Of a DNA stretch of 64,000 nucleotides, positions 20,108 to 29,643 are shown one piece after another (the first letter of the stretch is position 1; the number at the start of each line of letters is the position of its first letter). This DNA is from Pseudomonas fluorescens. GTDB taxonomy: Bacteria; Pseudomonadota; Gammaproteobacteria; Pseudomonadales; Pseudomonadaceae. A program made the translations under genes and the position numbers. The notes beneath the pieces were generated by a model. That model was not told the DNA's origin, did not search any database, and saw only the letters and a program-made list of their open reading frames with translations. The stretch is taken from positions 152,945 through 216,944 of the forward strand of contig NZ_CABVHY010000011.1 in NCBI RefSeq assembly GCF_902497875.1. Direction: 5' to 3'.

Positions 20108-21588
20108 AGTTGAATCCATTTGTGCAAGCTGGCATTGGCCTGGGCTTCGCCCTGTTGTGGTCGTGCCCGACGCTGGCCGCCCTGACTGACGAGAAGAACT
20201 ACGGCCTTGACGTGAAAGTCACCGGCCAATCGGAAGATGACCGCGACCTCGGCACCCAAAAGGGCGGCGACGTCAACGGCGTCGGCCTCGACCTGCGTCC
20301 CTGGGTCTACGGCGAAAGCGGCAGCTGGAGCGCCTATGCCATGGGCCAGGCCGTGACCTCGACCGACATCATCGAGACCGACACCCTGCAACAGCCCGAC
20401 AGCGACGGCACCCAGGCCACCGACAACGGTGATCGCAAGAGCAAAAAGAACTACCTGGCGATGCGCGAATTCTGGGTCGGCTACAGCGGCCTGACGCCTT
20501 ACCCTGGCGAGATACTGAAACTCGGCCGCCAACGCCTGCACAACGACGATGGTCAATGGCGTGACACCAACATCGAAGCCCTGGCCTGGACCTTCGACAC
20601 CACCTTGTTGAAAGCCAACGCCGGTGTCGCCGAACGCTTCAGCGAATACCGCACCGACCTGACCGAGCTGTCGCCCAAAGACAAGGATCGCCTGCACGTC
20701 TTCGGCGATATCTCGACTCAGTGGACACCCGGCAATTGGGTCGGCGTGCGCGGCCATCACACCCATGATGACGGCAAGCTCGACTATCCGACGCCTGATG
20801 TAGCCGCCGACTCGCTGGACAAGAAAGAGAACGGCGACCTGACCTGGCTCGGCCTGGAAGCCAACAGCGACGCCTACAACTATCGCAATACCAACACCGT
20901 CAATTACTGGGGCAGCGTCACCGGCATGTCCGGCGACCGCGACACCGTCAACCAGCTGGCTGCCGATGGCTCCGCCCCGGCACAAGCCAAAAGCAGTGGC
21001 AGCGTCGACGGCTGGGCCACTGATATGGGCCTGCGTCTGCGCCTTGATCCGAACTGGCAAGTCGGTGGGGCTTACGCCCGTGCCAGTGCCGATTACGAGC
21101 AGAACGGTCTGGAAAGCAACCGCTCGAGCTACACCGGCACTCGCTCGCGGGTTCACCGTTTCGGCGAGGCCTTCCGTGGCGAAATGAGCAACATGCAATC
21201 CGCCACCCTGTTTGGCTCCTGGATGCAGAACGACGAGTACGACGCCAGCCTGGTCTACCACAAGTTCTGGCGCGTCGATGGCAACAAGCAGGTCGGCAGC
21301 AACGGCATCAACGCTGTGCAGAATGACGAAGACAGCACCACCGGCGTGGCTTCGACCATGGCCCTGCCGTTGGAAGACGGCAAGAAAGACCTTGGTCAGG
21401 AAGTGGATCTGGTGGTCACCAAGTACTTCAAGCAAGGCCTGCTGCCGGCCGGCTTGAGCCAGTCGATCGATGAACCTGCGGCGCTGGTGCGTTTGCGTGG
21501 CGGCGTGTTCAAGCCCGGCGATGCCTATGGCAAAGACGTCGATTCGTACATGCATCGTGCCTTTGTCGATGTCGTCTGGAAGTTCTGA
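20104..21588 (+). CDS. algE: alginate outer-membrane export porin AlgE
   Basis: This 494-residue outer-membrane beta-barrel exports alginate. A Sec signal peptide ([26 protein letters not shown]) is followed by [25 protein letters not shown], as in known AlgE. The body has many alternating Tyr/Trp-rich strands and the protein ends with Phe (VDVVWKF), the usual barrel-assembly signal. The ATG overlaps the algK stop. The frame is intact to a TGA at 21586-21588. Confidence 0.97.
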   Translation: MKLNPFVQAGIGLGFALLWSCPTLAALTDEKNYGLDVKVTGQSEDDRDLGTQKGGDVNGVGLDLRPWVYGESGSWSAYAMGQAVTSTDIIETDTLQQPDSDGTQATDNGDRKSKKNYLAMREFWVGYSGLTPYPGEILKLGRQRLHNDDGQWRDTNIEALAWTFDTTLLKANAGVAERFSEYRTDLTELSPKDKDRLHVFGDISTQWTPGNWVGVRGHHTHDDGKLDYPTPDVAADSLDKKENGDLTWLGLEANSDAYNYRNTNTVNYWGSVTGMSGDRDTVNQLAADGSAPAQAKSSGSVDGWATDMGLRLRLDPNWQVGGAYARASADYEQNGLESNRSSYTGTRSRVHRFGEAFRGEMSNMQSATLFGSWMQNDEYDASLVYHKFWRVDGNKQVGSNGINAVQNDEDSTTGVASTMALPLEDGKKDLGQEVDLVVTKYFKQGLLPAGLSQSIDEPAALVRLRGGVFKPGDAYGKDVDSYMHRAFVDVVWKF

Positions 21589-21614
21589 TGCGAGCTGCCA
21601 AAGGAGTGCGTGAG

Positions 21615-23192
21615 ATGAACAGTCAAGCCATCAAGGGCTCGATCAGCCTGTTGGCCGGCGCACTGCTGCTGGCCAGTGCGGCAGCCTTCGCCAGCGTCGA
21701 ACCGGTGAGCAAGCCGGCGACGGTGTCCAAGGGGCTCCAACAAGCCAATACCTACACTGTCACCAGCGCGCCGATCGAGCCGCTGGAGCTGGCCAAACCG
21801 AAACTGCCCGACCTCTCCGGCTACACCGCCGAGGCCGTGGCGGCAAAGATCGTGCGCAGCAAAGCCGGCAAGGTCAGTGTCCGGCGGATGATGCAGGAGA
21901 ATGCGCTGAAGGACTTTATCGGCGGCGATAACAAGATGGCCGAGTGGGTGGTGCGTCAGCACGGTATCCCTCAGGCGATCTTTATCGACGACGGTTATAT
22001 CAACCTCAAGGACCTGAGCAAGAAGCTGCCCAAGCAGTACTTCAGCGAGACCTCGCCGGGTGTGTTCCTGGCGAAGCTGCCGATCGTGGTCGGCAACAAA
22101 GGCATCCTTGAAATCGACAAACAGACGCAAGAGCTGCGCCTGTCCCAGGAAGCCGGTTCGTTCCTGGTCAACGATGGCCAGCTGTTCGTGCGTGATACCA
22201 AAATCACCGGCTGGCGCGAAAAGGAAAACGCTCCGGCGACCTTCCGTTCACCGAAAGAATTCCGGCCGTTCCTGCTGTCCTGGGGAGGCACCGAGACCTA
22301 CATCGTCAACAGCAAAATGGCCAGCTTCGGCTATGCCAACAGTAAGTCCTACGGTGTGAGTATTTCCCAGTACACGCCGAGCATGGCCAAGGTGCTCAAG
22401 CGCGCTGAACCGACCGGCTGGATTATCGGTTCGGAGTTCTCGGACATGTGGTACGGCTTCTACTGCTACGAAACCACAGGCTTCGTGGTCAAGGGCAATA
22501 CCTACCGCGACAACATCGTCTACGGCATCGACCCCCATGACCGTTCCCATGGCCTGATCATCGCCGACAACACGGTGTACGGGACCAAGAAGAAGCACGG
22601 GATCATTATTTCCCGTGAGGTCAACGACAGCTTCATCTTCAACAACCGCAGCTACGAGAACAAGTTGTCAGGCCTGGTGATCGACCGTAACAGCATTAAC
22701 AACCTGATCGCCGACAACGAGATTTACCGCAACGAGACCGACGGCATCACGCTCTATGAGAGCGGCAACAACCTGCTGTGGGGCAACAAGGTGATCAGCA
22801 ACAAGCGCCACGGCATCCGTGTGCGTAACAGCGTGAACATTCGCCTGTACGAAAACATCTCCATGAACAACGGCCTGACCGGTGTGTTCGGGCACATCAA
22901 AGACTTGACCGATACCGACCGCGATATCCATCTCGATCCGTTCGACACCCAGGTCTCGCTGATTCTGGTGGGCGGTGAACTCGCCGCCAACGGCAGCGGC
23001 CCGCTGTCCATCGACTCGCCGCTGAGCGTCGAGTTGTACCGGGTATCGATGCTTGCTCCGACCAAATCCAGCGGGATCAGCTTCTCGGGGATTCTCGGCG
23101 AGCGCCAGAATGAAATTCTCGACCTGCTGGTTCGCCAGCAGAAAGCCGTGCTGATCGACCCTGTCGAAAACCAGACCGATATGCAGGACTGA
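21615..23192 (+). CDS. algG: periplasmic poly(beta-D-mannuronate) C5-epimerase AlgG
   Basis: This 525-residue periplasmic enzyme converts mannuronate to guluronate within the polymer and also belongs to the secretion scaffold. A signal peptide ends near AFA-SVE. The C-terminal right-handed parallel beta-helix (about 230-500) contains the catalytic motif IDPHDRSHG. Strand repeats such as NTYRDNIVYG, NRSYENKLSGLVIDRN and NKVISNKRHGIRVRN are clear. I chose the ATG at 21615 because AAGGAG lies 8 bases upstream and it matches the MNS start of the family; an upstream in-frame ATG overlaps the algE stop. Confidence 0.96.
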   Translation: MNSQAIKGSISLLAGALLLASAAAFASVEPVSKPATVSKGLQQANTYTVTSAPIEPLELAKPKLPDLSGYTAEAVAAKIVRSKAGKVSVRRMMQENALKDFIGGDNKMAEWVVRQHGIPQAIFIDDGYINLKDLSKKLPKQYFSETSPGVFLAKLPIVVGNKGILEIDKQTQELRLSQEAGSFLVNDGQLFVRDTKITGWREKENAPATFRSPKEFRPFLLSWGGTETYIVNSKMASFGYANSKSYGVSISQYTPSMAKVLKRAEPTGWIIGSEFSDMWYGFYCYETTGFVVKGNTYRDNIVYGIDPHDRSHGLIIADNTVYGTKKKHGIIISREVNDSFIFNNRSYENKLSGLVIDRNSINNLIADNEIYRNETDGITLYESGNNLLWGNKVISNKRHGIRVRNSVNIRLYENISMNNGLTGVFGHIKDLTDTDRDIHLDPFDTQVSLILVGGELAANGSGPLSIDSPLSVELYRVSMLAPTKSSGISFSGILGERQNEILDLLVRQQKAVLIDPVENQTDMQD

Positions 23193-23203
23193 GGATGACC
23201 TTT

Positions 23204-24652
23204 ATGCACCCACACTTGATCAAACTACTCAGCCTTTCGGGCCTGGCCGCGGCGATTTTTGCCGCCAGCGCAGGCGCACGTGCCGATGACGCCCAGGCGC
23301 CGAACTTCACGGCCGAGCCATGCTGCAACCTGTGCCCGGAAGCGCACGACGCGAAGAACTACACCTCGCGCTATCAACAGAACTTCACCACGCTGGTGCA
23401 GGCTCAGGGCGACTGGTTGTTCCGGACCCAGGAAGACCTGCGTACCGAGTTCGACACCACGCCCGCCGGCTACAAGCGCATGAAGCAACTGCACGATGCG
23501 TTCAAGAGCAAAGGCGTTGAGCTGGTGGTGGTTTACCAGCCGACCCGTGGCCTGGTGAACCGCAACAAGCTGAACCCGGAAGACAAGGCCAAATTCGATT
23601 TCGACAAGGCGCTGCGCAACTACAAAACCATGCTCGGGCGTTTCGCCGCCATGGGTTATGTGGTGCCGGACCTGACGCCGCTGACGAATGAGCAATTGCC
23701 CGACGAAACGTCTGCCCACGACTTCTACTTCCGTGGCGATCAGCACTGGACCCCTTATGGCGCCCAGCGTACAGCGAAAATCGTCGGTGAAAAGGTCAAG
23801 CAGATTCCGGCCTTCGCGGACATTCCCAAGCGCGAATTCGAGTCCCATAAGTCAGGTCGCATGGGCAAGACTGGAACGTTACACAACATGGCTGGTCAAC
23901 TCTGTGGCACTAGCTACGCGATCCAGTACATGGATCAATTCACCACCGAGCCAAAAGGCGAAGCGGCCGATGGCGATCTGTTCGGCGAATCCGGAAATCC
24001 GGAGATCACCTTGGTCGGTACCAGCCACAGTGGCAAGAACTACAACTTCGCCGGTTTCCTGGAAGAAGCCATCGGCGCCGACATTCTCAACGTGGCATTC
24101 CCCGGCGGTGGCCTGGAAGGTTCGATGCTGCAGTACCTGGGCAGCGAAGAGTTCCAGAAAAAGCCACCGAAAATTCTCATCTGGGAATTCTCACCACTTT
24201 ATCGCCTCGATCAGGAAACCACCTATCGGCAGATGATGGCGCTGCTCGACAACGGCTGCGAAGGCAAAGAAGCACTGATGAGCGCCAGCACCACCCTCAA
24301 GCCCGGCAAGAACGAGCTGATGGTCAACAGCAAGAACATGGACCTGCGTAACAGCACTCATCAGGTCGACATCCGCTTCGCCGATCCGTCGGTGAAAACC
24401 ATGCAAGCCACCCTCTGGTACATGAACGGGCGCCATGAGGACATCAAGATCGACAAACCGGAAACATCCGACACCGACGGGCGTTTCGCCTTTGAACTGC
24501 GCACTGACGAAGATTGGGCCTCGCAGACCCTGCTGGCCGTAGAGGTCCAGGGTCCGGAAGCGGGTGCCACCGCGCAGAAAGTCGAAGCGAAAGTATGCAA
24601 ACGCAACGTGTTCCCAAGCGCTGAGCAACGTACCGCTCAGGCAGGGCAATGA
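23204..24652 (+). CDS. algX: alginate O-acetyltransferase AlgX
   Basis: This 482-residue periplasmic protein transfers acetyl groups to mannuronate and binds polymer. A signal peptide ends near ARADD. The SGNH-like catalytic domain has the paired Asp/His in [10 protein letters not shown] and the nucleophile Ser in [15 protein letters not shown]-terminal carbohydrate-binding module follows from about residue 345. CCNLC near the mature N-terminus is typical of AlgX. The start at 23204 has GAGG 9 bases upstream; the in-frame ATG at 23195 touches that site, so it is less likely. Confidence 0.95.
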   Translation: MHPHLIKLLSLSGLAAAIFAASAGARADDAQAPNFTAEPCCNLCPEAHDAKNYTSRYQQNFTTLVQAQGDWLFRTQEDLRTEFDTTPAGYKRMKQLHDAFKSKGVELVVVYQPTRGLVNRNKLNPEDKAKFDFDKALRNYKTMLGRFAAMGYVVPDLTPLTNEQLPDETSAHDFYFRGDQHWTPYGAQRTAKIVGEKVKQIPAFADIPKREFESHKSGRMGKTGTLHNMAGQLCGTSYAIQYMDQFTTEPKGEAADGDLFGESGNPEITLVGTSHSGKNYNFAGFLEEAIGADILNVAFPGGGLEGSMLQYLGSEEFQKKPPKILIWEFSPLYRLDQETTYRQMMALLDNGCEGKEALMSASTTLKPGKNELMVNSKNMDLRNSTHQVDIRFADPSVKTMQATLWYMNGRHEDIKIDKPETSDTDGRFAFELRTDEDWASQTLLAVEVQGPEAGATAQKVEAKVCKRNVFPSAEQRTAQAGQ

Positions 24653-24660
24653 GGTTACCA

Positions 24661-25794
24661 ATGCACACTGGAACTCGAACACTGACGATGAAAAAACTGC
24701 TGGCGCCGACGCTGCTGGGGCTGGCGATTTTCGCCGGCACCGCACAGGCCGCCGCACCACTGCGCCCGCCTCAGGGCTACTACGCGCCAGTGGAGAAATT
24801 CAAGACCGGTGACAAGGCTGAAAGCTGCGACAGCATGCCGACGCCCTACACCCAGAAACTGCAATTTCGCAGCAAATACGAAGGCTCCGACAAGGCCCGT
24901 TCGACGCTCAATACCGCATCGGAAAAAGCCTTCCGTGACGCCACCGCCGACATCACCAAACTGGAGCGTGGCATCAGCAAACAGGTGATGCAGTTCATGC
25001 GCGATGGCCGTCCGGAACAGCTTGAGTGCACCCTGGGCTGGTTGACGGGTTGGGCCAAGGCCGATGCGCTGATGTCCAAGGACTTCAACCATACCGGCAT
25101 GTCGATGCGCAAATGGGCACTGGGCAGCATGGCCGCGTCCTATGTTCGCTTGAAGTTCTCTGACAGCCATCCGTTGGCGAACCACCCGCAAGAGTCGCAA
25201 CTGATTGAAGCCTGGTTTAGCAAAATGGCCGATCAGGTGGTCAGTGACTGGGACAACCTGCCGTTGGAAAAAACCAACAACCATTCGTACTGGGCAGCCT
25301 GGTCAGTCATGGCCACTGCGGTCGCCACCGATCGCCGCGAGCTGTTCGACTGGGCAGTGAAGGAATACAAAGTCGCCGCCAACCAGGTCGACGCCGACGG
25401 TTTCCTGCCTAACGAGCTCAAGCGTCAGAAGCGCGCCCTCGCCTATCACAACTACGCCCTGCCACCGCTGGCGATGATCGCCAGCTTTGCTCAGGCCAAT
25501 GGTTTGGATGTGCGTCCGGAAAACAACGGTGCGCTGAAACGCCTGGGTGACCGAGTGCTGGCCGGGGTCGAGGATCCTGACGAGTTCGAAGACAAGAACG
25601 GTGAAGAACAGGACATGACCGACCTCAAGGTCGACTCGAAATTCGCCTGGCTCGAACCCTTCTGCAGCCTCTACACCTGCCCGGCCGATGTGCTTGAACG
25701 CAAACGCGAGATGCAACCGTTCAAGACTTTCCGTCTCGGTGGTGACTTGACCAAGGTCTATGACCCGTCGCATGAGAAAGGCAAGGGTTCTTAA
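24661..25794 (+). CDS. algL: periplasmic alginate lyase AlgL
   Basis: This 377-residue polysaccharide-lyase family 5 enzyme cleaves alginate by beta-elimination and clears misdirected polymer from the periplasm. The signal peptide is [21 protein letters not shown] after a short N-terminal extension. The hallmark NNHSYW motif carries the catalytic His. [13 protein letters not shown] and [17 protein letters not shown] provide the other active-site Arg, His and Tyr. The ATG at 24661 has GAGG 6 bases upstream, overlapping the algX stop. Starting at the later MKKLL (24688) would give a more conventional signal peptide. Confidence 0.95.
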   Translation: MHTGTRTLTMKKLLAPTLLGLAIFAGTAQAAAPLRPPQGYYAPVEKFKTGDKAESCDSMPTPYTQKLQFRSKYEGSDKARSTLNTASEKAFRDATADITKLERGISKQVMQFMRDGRPEQLECTLGWLTGWAKADALMSKDFNHTGMSMRKWALGSMAASYVRLKFSDSHPLANHPQESQLIEAWFSKMADQVVSDWDNLPLEKTNNHSYWAAWSVMATAVATDRRELFDWAVKEYKVAANQVDADGFLPNELKRQKRALAYHNYALPPLAMIASFAQANGLDVRPENNGALKRLGDRVLAGVEDPDEFEDKNGEEQDMTDLKVDSKFAWLEPFCSLYTCPADVLERKREMQPFKTFRLGGDLTKVYDPSHEKGKGS

Positions 25795-25808
25795 GTAATC
25801 GCATAACC

Positions 25809-25903
25809 CCTGTAGGAGCGAGCTTGCTCGCGAATGATGCACCGCGGTGCAACTGAAGGACCGCGTCATCGTTCTTCGCGAGCAACCTCGCTCCCACAGG
25901 GGA
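25809..25903. repeat. REP palindrome pair, family C, between algL and algI
   Basis: The arms GGAGCGAGCTTGCTCGCGA (25815-25833) and CGCGAGCAACCTCGCTCC (ending 25896) are inverted. The inner part GCACCGCGGTGC adds a palindrome. The remaining gap to algI contains two G7 tracts (25947-25953, 25957-25963). Confidence 0.88.
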
Positions 25904-26002
25904 TTGCGGACTGATTCAAATGCAATACAACCGCCCGGTTTTTCGCGGGGGGGTTTGGGGGGGCTGCGGCCCTTAACTGTTGGATAAACACGGAGAGTCG
26001 GG

Positions 26003-27562
26003 ATGGTTTTTTCATCCAATGTGTTCCTGTTTCTGTTCTTGCCGATCTTTCTCGGCTTGTACTATTTGAGCGGGCAACGCTATCGCAATCTGCTGCTGCT
26101 GATTGCCAGCTACATGTTCTACGCCTGGTGGCGAATAGACTTCCTGGCGCTGTTCATGGCCGTCACCCTGTGGAACTACTGGATCGGCCTGAAAGTCGGA
26201 GCTGCCGGAGTTCGCACCAAACCTGCGCAACGCTGGCTGTTGCTCGGCGTGGTGGTGGATTTGTGCATCCTCGGCTACTTCAAGTACGCCAACTTCGGCG
26301 TCGACAGCATCAACGCGATGATGACGTCGGTCGGTCTGTCGCCGTTCATCCTGACCCACGTGCTGTTGCCGATCGGGATCTCGTTCTACATCTTCGAGTC
26401 CATCAGCTACATCATCGACGTCTACCGCGGCGACACCCCGGCTACCCGCAACCTGATCGACTTTGCGGCGTTCGTGGCGATCTTCCCGCACTTGATTGCC
26501 GGCCCCGTATTGCGTTTCCGCGACCTGGCCGATCAGTTCAACAACCGCACCCACACCCTCGACAAGTTCTCCGAAGGTGCCACGCGGTTTATGCAGGGCT
26601 TCATCAAGAAGGTCTTCATCGCCGATACCCTGGCGGTCGTGGCCGACCATTGCTTCGCCTTGCAGAACCCGACTACCGGGGATGCCTGGCTCGGCGCGCT
26701 GGCCTACACCGCGCAGCTGTACTTCGACTTCTCCGGCTACAGCGACATGGCCATCGGCCTGGGCTTGATGATGGGTTTCCGCTTCATGGAAAACTTCAAG
26801 CAGCCGTACATCAGCCAATCGATCACCGAGTTCTGGCGTCGCTGGCACATCAGCCTGTCCACCTGGCTGCGTGACTACCTGTACATCACCCTGGGCGGTA
26901 ATCGCAAAGGCACGCTGACCACCTACCGCAACCTGTTCCTGACCATGTTGCTCGGCGGTCTGTGGCACGGCGCGAACATCACCTACATCATCTGGGGTGC
27001 CTGGCACGGCATGTGGCTGGCGATTGAAAAGGCCCTGGGCCTGAACACCTCGCCGTACAGCTTCAACCCGATCCGCTGGGCGCTGACCTTCCTGCTGGTA
27101 GTGATGGGCTGGGTGATCTTCCGTTCGGAAAACCTGCACGTCGCCGGTCGCATGTATGGCGCCATGTTCAGCTTCAACGAATGGTCGCTGTCGGAACTCA
27201 ACGCCGCGAGCCTCACCGGCCTGCAAATCGCGACCCTGGTGCTGGCTTACGCAACCCTGGCGTTCTTTGGCCTGCGGGACTTCTACAGCAACCGGCCAAA
27301 AGCCAAGCCTGCCGTGGACACCGAAGCCAATGGCCCGGCCACCGCGCAACCTGGCCTGATCAAAGCCGTACCGGGTGATGCCGCAGACAGCATTCACCAG
27401 CCGGGCTACACCGTCGGCACCGATGCAACGGTGCAACCTGCTTATTGGGTTGCCGATTGGCCGCGCTACGCAATGCGCGCCCTGGTACTGCTGCTGTTCG
27501 TCGCATCGATTCTCAAACTCTCGGCGCAAAGCTTCTCGCCGTTCCTTTACTTCCAGTTCTGA
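26003..27562 (+). CDS. algI: membrane-bound O-acyltransferase AlgI
   Basis: This 519-residue MBOAT-family inner-membrane protein passes acetyl groups to the periplasm for AlgJ and AlgX. Many membrane helices begin at the N-terminus (NVFLFLFLPIFLGLYYL). The MBOAT core has DFSGYSDMAIGLGLMMGF, FWRRWHISLSTWLRDYLYI and the conserved catalytic His region GGLWHGANITYIIWGAWHG. The start has CGGAGAG upstream. It follows algL after a REP-bearing gap of 208 bp, so its expression may depend on read-through or on a local promoter. Confidence 0.96.
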   Translation: MVFSSNVFLFLFLPIFLGLYYLSGQRYRNLLLLIASYMFYAWWRIDFLALFMAVTLWNYWIGLKVGAAGVRTKPAQRWLLLGVVVDLCILGYFKYANFGVDSINAMMTSVGLSPFILTHVLLPIGISFYIFESISYIIDVYRGDTPATRNLIDFAAFVAIFPHLIAGPVLRFRDLADQFNNRTHTLDKFSEGATRFMQGFIKKVFIADTLAVVADHCFALQNPTTGDAWLGALAYTAQLYFDFSGYSDMAIGLGLMMGFRFMENFKQPYISQSITEFWRRWHISLSTWLRDYLYITLGGNRKGTLTTYRNLFLTMLLGGLWHGANITYIIWGAWHGMWLAIEKALGLNTSPYSFNPIRWALTFLLVVMGWVIFRSENLHVAGRMYGAMFSFNEWSLSELNAASLTGLQIATLVLAYATLAFFGLRDFYSNRPKAKPAVDTEANGPATAQPGLIKAVPGDAADSIHQPGYTVGTDATVQPAYWVADWPRYAMRALVLLLFVASILKLSAQSFSPFLYFQF

Positions 27563-27573
27563 GGGAGCCGACC

Positions 27574-28749
27574 ATGACCCGCTCATTACGCATCCTCTAT
27601 GTCGTCCTGTTTATGGCCGTGCTGCTCGCCTTGGGCGTCTGGTCGACGCGCAGTTTCTTCGGCTTCAGCACCACGGCCGAAACCACGGTGCTCAACGGTC
27701 GCTGGACCAAGGCCGTCGAGACTCACTACGACGAAGAGTTCCCGATCAAGCGTCTGGGAACCAACCTCTGGGCGGCGCTGGATTTCAAGCTGTTCAACGA
27801 AGGTCGTCCGGGCGTAGTGCTCGGTCGCGATCAATGGTTGTACAGCGATGAGGAATTCAACCCGATCGTCAACGAAGACCAGAACCTGCAAGGCAACTAC
27901 GCGCTGGTCGAAGGCGTGCGTCAGGCACTCAAAGAGCGCGGCGTGAAACTGGTGATGGCAATTGTTCCGGCCAAGGTGCGCCTGTACCCGGAACACATGA
28001 GCGATGTGCTTCCTGCCAGCATCCACGCCGATCTGTACCAGGACTTCCACGCCCATGTCGCGGCGAACAAGATCCTCGCTCCCGACCTGCTCGGCCCGAT
28101 GCAACAGGCCAAGCAAAGCGGTGAGCAAGTGTTCTTGCGCACTGACACTCACTGGACTCCAACCGGCGCCGACATCGCAGCCAAGCAATTGGCCGCGGCG
28201 ATTGCCGAGAAAACCCCACTCAATGGCGAGCCGCAGCGCTTCGTGACCGAAGCCGAGAAAACCGAACAGCACAAAGGCGACCTGACACTGTTCCTGCCGC
28301 TGGACCCGCTGTTCAACAACCTGATGCCGCCACAAGAACCACTGGAAAAACGCACCACGCGAGTGGCTGAAGACCAGCCTGCCGGTGACGACGCCTTGTT
28401 CGCCGACAGCGAAGTCCCGGTGGCACTGATCGGCACCAGCTACAGCGCCAACCCTAACTGGAACTTTGTCGGTGCCTTGAAAGAGGCCCTGCAAAGCGAC
28501 GTGGTGAATTACTCGGAAGACGGCCACGGCCCGATTCTGCCCATGCTCAGCTACCTGAAAAGCGCTGCCTTCAAAGACAGTCCGCCACAAGTGCTGATCT
28601 GGGAATTCCCGGAACGTTATCTGCCCGTAAACAACGAAATCGGCGATGCCGACCCACAGTGGGTCGCTGCACTCAAAGAAGCCGGTACGCGCCAACAAAA
28701 CCTGGCTACAAACACCAAATCCGAGACGCCCGATCGGGCGCAAAACTGA
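27574..28749 (+). CDS. algJ: alginate O-acetyltransferase AlgJ
   Basis: This 391-residue AlgX-like SGNH acetyltransferase is anchored by an uncleaved N-terminal helix (ILYVVLFMAVLLALGVW). The catalytic Asp/His lie in RTDTHWTPTGAD and the Ser in IGTSYSANPNWNF. It works with AlgI and AlgF to load acetyl groups onto nascent alginate. The start ATG at 27574 has GGGAG 7 bases upstream and lies 11 bp after the algI stop. Confidence 0.95.
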   Translation: MTRSLRILYVVLFMAVLLALGVWSTRSFFGFSTTAETTVLNGRWTKAVETHYDEEFPIKRLGTNLWAALDFKLFNEGRPGVVLGRDQWLYSDEEFNPIVNEDQNLQGNYALVEGVRQALKERGVKLVMAIVPAKVRLYPEHMSDVLPASIHADLYQDFHAHVAANKILAPDLLGPMQQAKQSGEQVFLRTDTHWTPTGADIAAKQLAAAIAEKTPLNGEPQRFVTEAEKTEQHKGDLTLFLPLDPLFNNLMPPQEPLEKRTTRVAEDQPAGDDALFADSEVPVALIGTSYSANPNWNFVGALKEALQSDVVNYSEDGHGPILPMLSYLKSAAFKDSPPQVLIWEFPERYLPVNNEIGDADPQWVAALKEAGTRQQNLATNTKSETPDRAQN

Positions 28750-28765
28750 AAGAGAGGTACTACAC

Positions 28766-29419
28766 ATGACTTTCACGACTACTCCTCGTCGTCTCGCCAA
28801 GACCTTCGCCCTCGTTGCCGGCGTCAGCCTGTTGTCGATGCAAGCCTTTGCCGGTGACGCCGCGCTCTACGGCCCGACTGCACCAAAAGGCTCGAGCTTC
28901 GTACGTATCTACAACGCCAGCAACCAGGAAGTCAGCGCCACGGTTGGCACCACCAACCTCAGCGAAGTCGCTCCGCTTGCCAGCAGTGACTTCAGTTTCA
29001 TGCCTGGCGGTGACTACAGCGCCAAGGTCGGCAGCCAGACCCTGCCGGTGAAACTGGCCGGCGACCACTACTACACCCTGGTCAATAACGCCGGCGGCAA
29101 GCCACAACTGATCGAAGAGCCACCGTTCAAAAACAAGCAGAAATCCCTGGTACGCGTACAGAACCTCAGCGACAAACCGCTGACCCTGAAAACCGCCGAT
29201 GGCAAAACCGAAGTGATTCCGACCGTGGCCGCCAAAGGCCGTGGCGAGCGTGAAATCAACCCGGTGAAAGTCAGCTTCGCCCTCTATGAAGGCGAGAAGA
29301 AAGTCGGCGAAGTGAAACCAGTCGCCCTGGAACGTGGTGAAGCCGCCGTGCTCTACGTCACCGGCAGCGGCAGCAGCCTGTCGCCAGTCTGGGTAAAACG
29401 CCCGGTTTCGACGCGCTAA
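28766..29419 (+). CDS. algF: alginate O-acetylation adaptor AlgF
   Basis: This 217-residue periplasmic protein is required for alginate acetylation. A signal peptide ends at AFA-GDAALYGP. Two small beta-sandwich-like halves follow, the second beginning near KNKQKSLVRVQNLSD. No catalytic motif is visible, as expected for an adaptor between AlgJ and AlgX. The ATG at 28766 has AGAGAGG 9 bases upstream and lies 16 bp after the algJ stop. Confidence 0.94.
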   Translation: MTFTTTPRRLAKTFALVAGVSLLSMQAFAGDAALYGPTAPKGSSFVRIYNASNQEVSATVGTTNLSEVAPLASSDFSFMPGGDYSAKVGSQTLPVKLAGDHYYTLVNNAGGKPQLIEEPPFKNKQKSLVRVQNLSDKPLTLKTADGKTEVIPTVAAKGRGEREINPVKVSFALYEGEKKVGEVKPVALERGEAAVLYVTGSGSSLSPVWVKRPVSTR

Positions 29420-29459
29420 TCAATTTTGTCGAGTAGCCCGATGAACTGACACCGATCCC

Positions 29460-29543
29460 GTAGGAGCTGCCGCAGGCTGCGATCTTTTGATCTTTGGCGT
29501 CATTGAAAACGCCAAAAGATCGCAGGCTTCGCCAGCGCCTACA
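29460..29543. repeat. REP-derived long hairpin, family B, between algF and algA
   Basis: It has the same architecture as the algD-alg8 hairpin. GTAGGAGCTGCCGCAGGCTGC pairs with GCAGGCTTCGCCAGCGCCTAC, and the middle is extended by GATCTTTGGCGT/GCGTTTTC-type pairing (GGCGTCATTGAAAACGCC). It lies within the operon, 40 bp after algF. Confidence 0.9.
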
Positions 29544-29643
29544 GGGATTCGGGTTGTCCGGGTTATCCGACACGGAACAAGAACAAGAGTGAAACGACAG
29601 AACGCAGTAGCTCTGACCCAATCGATTTTCAAGGAGTAACAAT

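Noticed and set aside
19906..21555. 549-codon minus-strand open frame
   Set aside because: It is the antisense of algE and the end of algK, both certain genes; high GC keeps the opposite frame open. No ribosome-binding site or domain was seen.
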